DNA from: Clostridiales bacterium | Lineage (GTDB): Bacteria > Bacillota_A > Clostridia > Lachnospirales > Lachnospiraceae | Assembly: GCA_030154385.1 (NCBI GenBank) | Contig: JASKJZ010000016.1 | Location: 1 to 15,851, forward strand | DNA: 15,851 nt | Direction: 5' to 3' | Shown here: one piece after another, positions 15,264 to 15,851 of the stretch | Numbering within the stretch: position 1 is the stretch's first letter | How the letters are laid out: every line of letters begins with the position of its first letter | Translations under genes and position numbers: made by a program | Notes under the pieces: generated by a model | Seen by the model: the letters and a program-made list of their open reading frames with translations, nothing else | What the model was told of the DNA's origin: nothing | Database searches by the model: none

Positions 15264-15851
15264 CTATGCCATCTGTATCTGCTTTTCTTTTAGTAATGCA
15301 AGCTCAAGAAGCTGTAAAATCGCGTCAACGACCCGATGACATAACTCTACTATATATTCACAATCTACCTTTACCTCAATCATAAGTTTAAGATACTCAC
15401 TATGCATTCTTTTTATAAAATCAATAATCTCATCCGTATTGCGAAACAAGGGGCAATCCTCCCTTTCTTTTCTGGCCTCTCCTGATTTTACATATTGACG
15501 CATTTGATGTTTTAGTTCCTCTTCATATATACAATGATCTTTAATATTGCCTGGAAAAATTTGATTATGCAGAAATGTAAAATAATCCGCGATATAATGC
15601 GTAATAACACCAAGATGTCTGCAATAATACATGGAAATTCCCTGATCAATATCATAGTCCTGTGTGATTTTATCAATTTCTTGTCTTAAGATAGGGAGCG
15701 TGTCCTCGATACAACGTCTTCTTGTAATAAAGCTTGGAATACAATCCGGAAGAATGCTTCCTATGTAAAATGACTTCTTATGTTCTTTCAGTCCTTCCAT
15801 TCCCTTGCTGTTAACCAAATATGCTGCAACTGAAAGATGCGATTTTTTTCT
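15264..15851 (-). CDS. Zinc-dependent phospholipase C-family protein (5' end cut by window)
   Basis: The open frame runs to the window edge: 195 residues are visible, beginning RKKSHLSVAAYLVNSKGMEG, so the true start is just outside. The TTG at 15818 is probably not the start, since the upstream residues fit the family. The pattern of His5, GSILPD (31-36), HLGVITHYIADYF (79-91), LHN (94-96) and DHCIYEEE (105-112) resembles the zinc-dependent phospholipase C family (PF00882), where such His, Asp and Glu residues bind zinc. Activity has not been shown for most small members of this family, and no secretion signal can be seen in the visible part. A Lys/Glu-rich helical tail ends the protein. The regulator gene starts 23 bases later with no terminator between, so co-transcription is possible. 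The assignment is by motif pattern and is moderately sure. Confidence 0.7.
   Translation of the reverse strand, partial: RKKSHLSVAAYLVNSKGMEGLKEHKKSFYIGSILPDCIPSFITRRRCIEDTLPILRQEIDKITQDYDIDQGISMYYCRHLGVITHYIADYFTFLHNQIFPGNIKDHCIYEEELKHQMRQYVKSGEARKEREDCPLFRNTDEIIDFIKRMHSEYLKLMIEVKVDCEYIVELCHRVVDAILQLLELALLKEKQIQMA

Noticed and set aside
15818..15818. TTG at 15816-15818 as the start of the phospholipase-like gene
   Set aside because: The frame stays open to the window edge and the upstream residues (including a His in SHLSVAAY) fit the family, so the gene is cut by the window rather than starting here.
1..15851. CRISPR arrays, tRNA, rRNA, insertion sequences or known riboswitches
   Set aside because: No regularly spaced repeats, tRNA-like cloverleaf, transposase frame with terminal inverted repeats, or recognisable riboswitch motif was found by reading the sequence; a covariance-model scan would be needed to exclude weak RNA elements.

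Overview
The window looks like chromosomal DNA of a low- to mid-GC Firmicute, most likely a Clostridia member of the Lachnospiraceae type. The signs are strong AGGAGG-like ribosome-binding sites, tightly overlapping genes, a LytTR/DUF3021 pair, GH25-Fn3 secreted proteins, several ABC systems and short AT-rich intergenic promoters. This placement is inferred from gene content; no rRNA or tRNA is present to confirm it. Most genes are on the minus strand; only the second ABC-F gene and the lysozyme gene (plus a broken fragment at the left edge) are on the plus strand.

Left part (1-2960). A truncated S4-domain fragment, probably the remnant of an RsuA/RluB-type pseudouridine synthase gene, runs into the 3' end of an ABC-2 exporter made of an ATPase and a permease. 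Upstream of the exporter, behind a clear terminator, lies a LytTR DNA-binding regulator with a four-helix DUF3021 membrane protein. This arrangement matches a LytTR regulatory system placed next to a transporter.

Middle (2995-10198). A protein built like a glycogen debranching enzyme (CBM48 plus GH13) has lost all three catalytic acids and is predicted to be a pseudoenzyme. Its start overlaps the end of a Uup-like ABC-F gene by 13 bp, so the two are probably co-translated. A 146-bp divergent promoter region separates this ABC-F gene from a second one on the plus strand (YkpA/YbiT type), whose second ATPase site is degenerate. A strong terminator follows, then a secreted GH25 muramidase with three fibronectin type III domains.

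Right part (10274-15851). Reading leftwards on the minus strand there are a zinc-dependent phospholipase C-like protein (cut by the window edge), an OmpR-type response regulator, a histidine kinase with one membrane helix and no sensor domain, a terminator-like hairpin, a MacB/LolD-type ATPase and a large FtsX-type permease with two big extracellular regions. The kinase probably takes its signal from the transporter or the membrane. Between kinase and transporter genes lie three helically phased copies of a 9-bp motif, the best candidate for the regulator's binding site.

The most unusual items are the catalytically dead debranching-enzyme homologue, and the compact control region (phased repeats, weak promoter, terminator stem abutting a Shine-Dalgarno) in front of the FtsX transporter. 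Several gene starts were moved inward from the longest possible frame because the internal start has the better ribosome-binding site and family-like N-terminus.
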